Assembly: GCA_027858965.1 (NCBI GenBank)
Contig: JAQIBS010000139.1
Coordinates: 1-38,737, forward strand
DNA from: Kiritimatiellia bacterium
Lineage (GTDB): Bacteria > Verrucomicrobiota > Kiritimatiellia > RFP12 > UBA1067
Direction of reading: 5' to 3'
DNA length: 38,737 nt
In this document: in pieces, positions 36,787 through 38,737 of the stretch
Numbering within the stretch: the stretch's first letter is position 1
Layout: each line of letters begins with the position of its first letter
The notes under the pieces: model-generated
Database searches by the model: none
What the model was told of the DNA's origin: nothing
What the model saw: only the letters and a program-made list of their open reading frames with translations
Program-made: the position numbers and the translations under genes

Positions 36787-37143
36787 ATGGATGCTGATAA
36801 AAGAAAAAAACTGGAGTCGGCTGGATTTGTTGTCGGAGATACCCAGAAGTTTTTGAATCTCAGTGATGAGGAAATGGCTTTTGTTGAGATTAAACGCTCT
36901 CTCAGCAGGACCTTTCTGAAAACACGGAAATCTCAAAAACTCACCCAGATTCAGGCTGCCAAGATATTGGGAACCAGCCAGAGCCGTGTTGCAAAGATGG
37001 AACATGCTGATAAATCAGTGTCACTTGACCTGTTAACCCGTGCAAATCTTGCACTGGGGGTAAAAGCTAAGACTCTTCAAGGTTCTTTCAAAATGGCTGT
37101 AGCTGAGGATGTTGGTGAATATAAGGTTGATGGTTCAGAGTGA
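36787..37143 (+). CDS. Xre-family helix-turn-helix regulator, orphan antitoxin-like
   Basis: A 118-residue protein with an HTH domain at about 38-92. SRTFLKTRKSQKLTQIQAAK and ILGTSQSRVAKMEHADKSVS include the recognition helix around SQSRVAKME. The N-terminal part (FLNLSDEEMAFVEIK) matches HTH_37-type antitoxins of HigBA-like modules, in which a RelE/HigB toxin gene normally precedes the antitoxin. No such toxin is next to it: the upstream gene is a membrane protein of another kind and the downstream gene is a secreted glycosidase-like protein. It may be a lone antitoxin or a small repressor. Its own promoter carries a matching palindrome. Confidence 0.82.
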   Translation: MDADKRKKLESAGFVVGDTQKFLNLSDEEMAFVEIKRSLSRTFLKTRKSQKLTQIQAAKILGTSQSRVAKMEHADKSVSLDLLTRANLALGVKAKTLQGSFKMAVAEDVGEYKVDGSE

Positions 37144-37252
37144 TGAAGAGGAAGTGGGTGGGACATGAGGGTCGTATTTATATGACTTTGATACCCTCTC
37201 AGAGGGTCGGATGTATATGACCTCACAATAGTCTAAGGAAGGAGTTGTTTTA

Positions 37253-38353
37253 ATGAACAGACGCGAATTCGTAAAATCGGCGATTTTGTCAGCCGCGGCA
37301 GTCGGTATTGGTTTCGATGTGCTCGGAGCTGATCAGACTTTTGTGCACGCCACGGGGCCTGAGGCCATTAAATCGGTGTTGCTGCACCTTGGCCACAACA
37401 TGTGGTGCGATTGGTTTCCTCCGGATATTGATGTGTCTAAGTTTGAGAAGGGGTTGCCGGATACGACGCTTCGCTGCAAAGAAGACTTGTGGCGTAAGGT
37501 TACGGACCATGCCGCTGTAAAGGGAATGAACATGGTCGTCATCGATCTTGGTGAGGGCGTTGTTTACCCCAGCCACCCCGAACTTGCCATTGCCGGGTCC
37601 TGGAGTGTGGACAAACTTCGCGCGGAACTCGACCGATTGCGGGGCATGGGGCTTGAACCGATTCCAAAATTGAATTTTTCGACCACGCATAACGGGTGGC
37701 TGAAGCACTACCGCCGCATGCTTTCCACTCCTGTTTACTATAAGGTGTGTGAGGACGTGCTGCGTGATGCTTACGAGATCTTCGGTCACCCGCGGTTTAT
37801 CCACATCGGGTGCGATGAGGAGACAGCTAAGCATCAGGAGGGGAGCGGTCGCGCCCATTACATCTCTGTGCGGACCGGTGAGTTCTGGATGCATGACTTC
37901 CTGCACCTTGTGCAGACGGTGGAGAAACTCGGTGCCCGTCCGTGGGCATGGAGTGATTACGGGTGGAATCATCCCGAGTTCATGCAACGGTGTCCCAAGA
38001 GCGTTGTCCTTTCCAACTGGTATTATGATGAATGCTACGGCGGTTTTGATCCGGCTACGAACAAGACGGCCGACCATAAGCGCCTGATTAACTTCTGGGA
38101 TCTTGAAAAGGCTGGTTACGACCAGATTCCGTGCGGCACGAATTGGGTCGGCTGGAAACGCAGACAGGTTAACGCCGGTGCGGAGGATGTGATCGGAAAG
38201 CTTGTGAAACTCGGCCGGCAGGTTGTGGCGCCCGAACGCCTGTTGGGATTCCTGATGGCGCCCTGGGCCTCCACGGACAACGACGCGAATACCATATTCA
38301 ATATTCGTGGTATCGATCTCTGCGCCGAGGCACTTCGCCAGCCTCGCGGGTGA
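37253..38353 (+). CDS. Tat-exported GH20-like (beta-hexosaminidase-type) protein
   Basis: A 366-residue protein with a Tat signal (NRREFVKSAILSAAAVG, 2-18). The body reads as a TIM barrel. MNMVVIDLGEG (92-102), LEPIPKLNFS (134-143), FIHIGCDEE (182-190), RPWAWSDYG and LSNWYYDE follow the strand order of GH20-type hydrolases, in which the Asp-Glu pair (here Asp188-Glu189) drives catalysis through the substrate's acetamido group. Usual GH20 proteins carry an extra N-terminal domain that is missing here, so it is a short, distant member or a related barrel. AAGGAAGGAG precedes the ATG. It lies between the two copies of a 74-bp repeat. Confidence 0.7.
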   Translation: MNRREFVKSAILSAAAVGIGFDVLGADQTFVHATGPEAIKSVLLHLGHNMWCDWFPPDIDVSKFEKGLPDTTLRCKEDLWRKVTDHAAVKGMNMVVIDLGEGVVYPSHPELAIAGSWSVDKLRAELDRLRGMGLEPIPKLNFSTTHNGWLKHYRRMLSTPVYYKVCEDVLRDAYEIFGHPRFIHIGCDEETAKHQEGSGRAHYISVRTGEFWMHDFLHLVQTVEKLGARPWAWSDYGWNHPEFMQRCPKSVVLSNWYYDECYGGFDPATNKTADHKRLINFWDLEKAGYDQIPCGTNWVGWKRRQVNAGAEDVIGKLVKLGRQVVAPERLLGFLMAPWASTDNDANTIFNIRGIDLCAEALRQPRG

Positions 38354-38413
38354 GTCTCGTTTTTCGAAGGGCATATATGGGGCGTGTTTAAATACAGGAT
38401 ATTTGGATTGATT

Positions 38414-38486
38414 ATTGCCGGTGATTCAGAAGGCGGGCAGGGAAGTAGTTGAACTTCCCATACATTTTCTCTGAGTGGGGAATGGT
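38414..38486 (+). repeat. 74-bp direct repeat, copy 2
   Basis: The same sequence as 36659-36732. Here the stem GGGAAGT/AGTTGA/ACTTCCC is perfect. It lies between the GH20-like gene and the DUF4338-like gene. Confidence 0.9.
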
Positions 38487-38582
38487 CACGGTTTTTTCTT
38501 TTAGCACACTCTAACGCCTGTATTTATTAAATAATGTCATTTTTGCTAGACAAGTGCGCCTGTTTTTGCTTTGATAGCGTTG

Positions 38583-38737
38583 ATGAATACTCAAAACAAA
38601 AAAGAAAAACAGGGCCACAAGGCTTCCTTCAGCGGCAAAAACGTTGTAATCAGAATAGCAAAGTGCACTGAAAACAAACGGTTCGACGAGCTTCTTGAAG
38701 AATACCATTACATTGGGAAAAGCCGTAGCGTCGGAGA
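38583..38737 (+). CDS. DUF4338 (DruA-like) protein, N-terminus, cut by window end
   Basis: 51 codons are open to the right edge. After a basic, low-complexity start (NKKEKQGHKASFSGKN), IRIAKCTENKRFDELLEEYH and HYIGKSRSVG match the start of DUF4338 proteins, which typically read '..W..Lm..hHYLG...vG..L'. DUF4338 occurs in DruA of the Druantia anti-phage system and in many stand-alone or transposase-linked genes. The ATG has no obvious ribosome-binding site; TTG codons at 38571 and 38580 are possible starts. The match rests on one short motif, so it is moderately sure. Confidence 0.5.
   Translation, partial: MNTQNKKEKQGHKASFSGKNVVIRIAKCTENKRFDELLEEYHYIGKSRSVG

Noticed and set aside
37289..38374. 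361-codon minus-strand ORF opposite the GH20-like gene
   Set aside because: It is long, but the plus strand has a Tat signal, barrel motifs and a good ribosome-binding site, while the antisense product has no recognisable motif.

Overview
The window looks like a chromosomal segment of a saccharolytic, Gram-negative bacterium of the Planctomycetes-Verrucomicrobia-Chlamydiae type, with Kiritimatiellota, Lentisphaerota or Verrucomicrobiota as the best guess. This is inferred from several Tat-exported Gfo/Idh/MocA oxidoreductases, GH127 and GH123-type glycosidases, a Tat-exported GH20-like protein, an ExbB/ExbD module beside a large TPR protein, and a very high load of intergenic repeats. No rRNA, tRNA or CRISPR array was seen.

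Layout. Positions 1-808 hold the end of an unidentified gene, a pair of short direct repeats and a damaged AbiEii-like nucleotidyltransferase gene with its small partner. Positions 865-10431 are mostly housekeeping: mazG, ilvC and pyrE. Between ilvC and pyrE lies a tight six-gene envelope operon (TPR protein, ExbB-like, ExbD-like, TonB-position protein, beta-propeller lipoprotein, LolD-type ATPase). Positions 10469-28132 are a carbohydrate block: a 1217-residue GH123-type protein, monomeric isocitrate dehydrogenase, a Tat Gfo/Idh/MocA protein, a remnant of a CE15-like esterase, a GH127 protein, two nearly identical Gfo/Idh/MocA paralogues, a double-domain alpha/beta-hydrolase and a beta-lactamase-fold lipoprotein. 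Positions 28524-36685 are an AT-richer accessory island with an orphan ribbon-helix-helix protein, a membrane protein with a GAF-like domain plus a 71-residue partner, and a 1669-residue STAND-type NTPase ending in a phospholipase-D-like domain. Positions 36752-38737 hold an orphan Xre-type regulator with a clear operator, a Tat GH20-like protein, and the start of a DUF4338 (DruA-like) gene cut by the window edge.

The most notable signals are these. (1) The STAND-PLD protein is a candidate anti-phage or conflict protein whose effector-like domain is at the C-terminus. (2) A previously unexplained intergenic element of about 85-90 bp occurs three times, each copy 40-140 bp upstream of an accessory gene; two copies bracket the GAF-membrane gene pair. 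(3) A family of GTAG-plus-hairpin REP/BIME-like elements is scattered through the window, and one cluster is inserted in frame inside the GH127 coding sequence. (4) Several other repeat families occur: a 15-unit 8-bp tandem array, a ~100 bp inverted dispersed pair, and a 74-bp direct repeat bracketing the Xre/GH20-like pair. All statements rest on reading the sequence; no database search was run.
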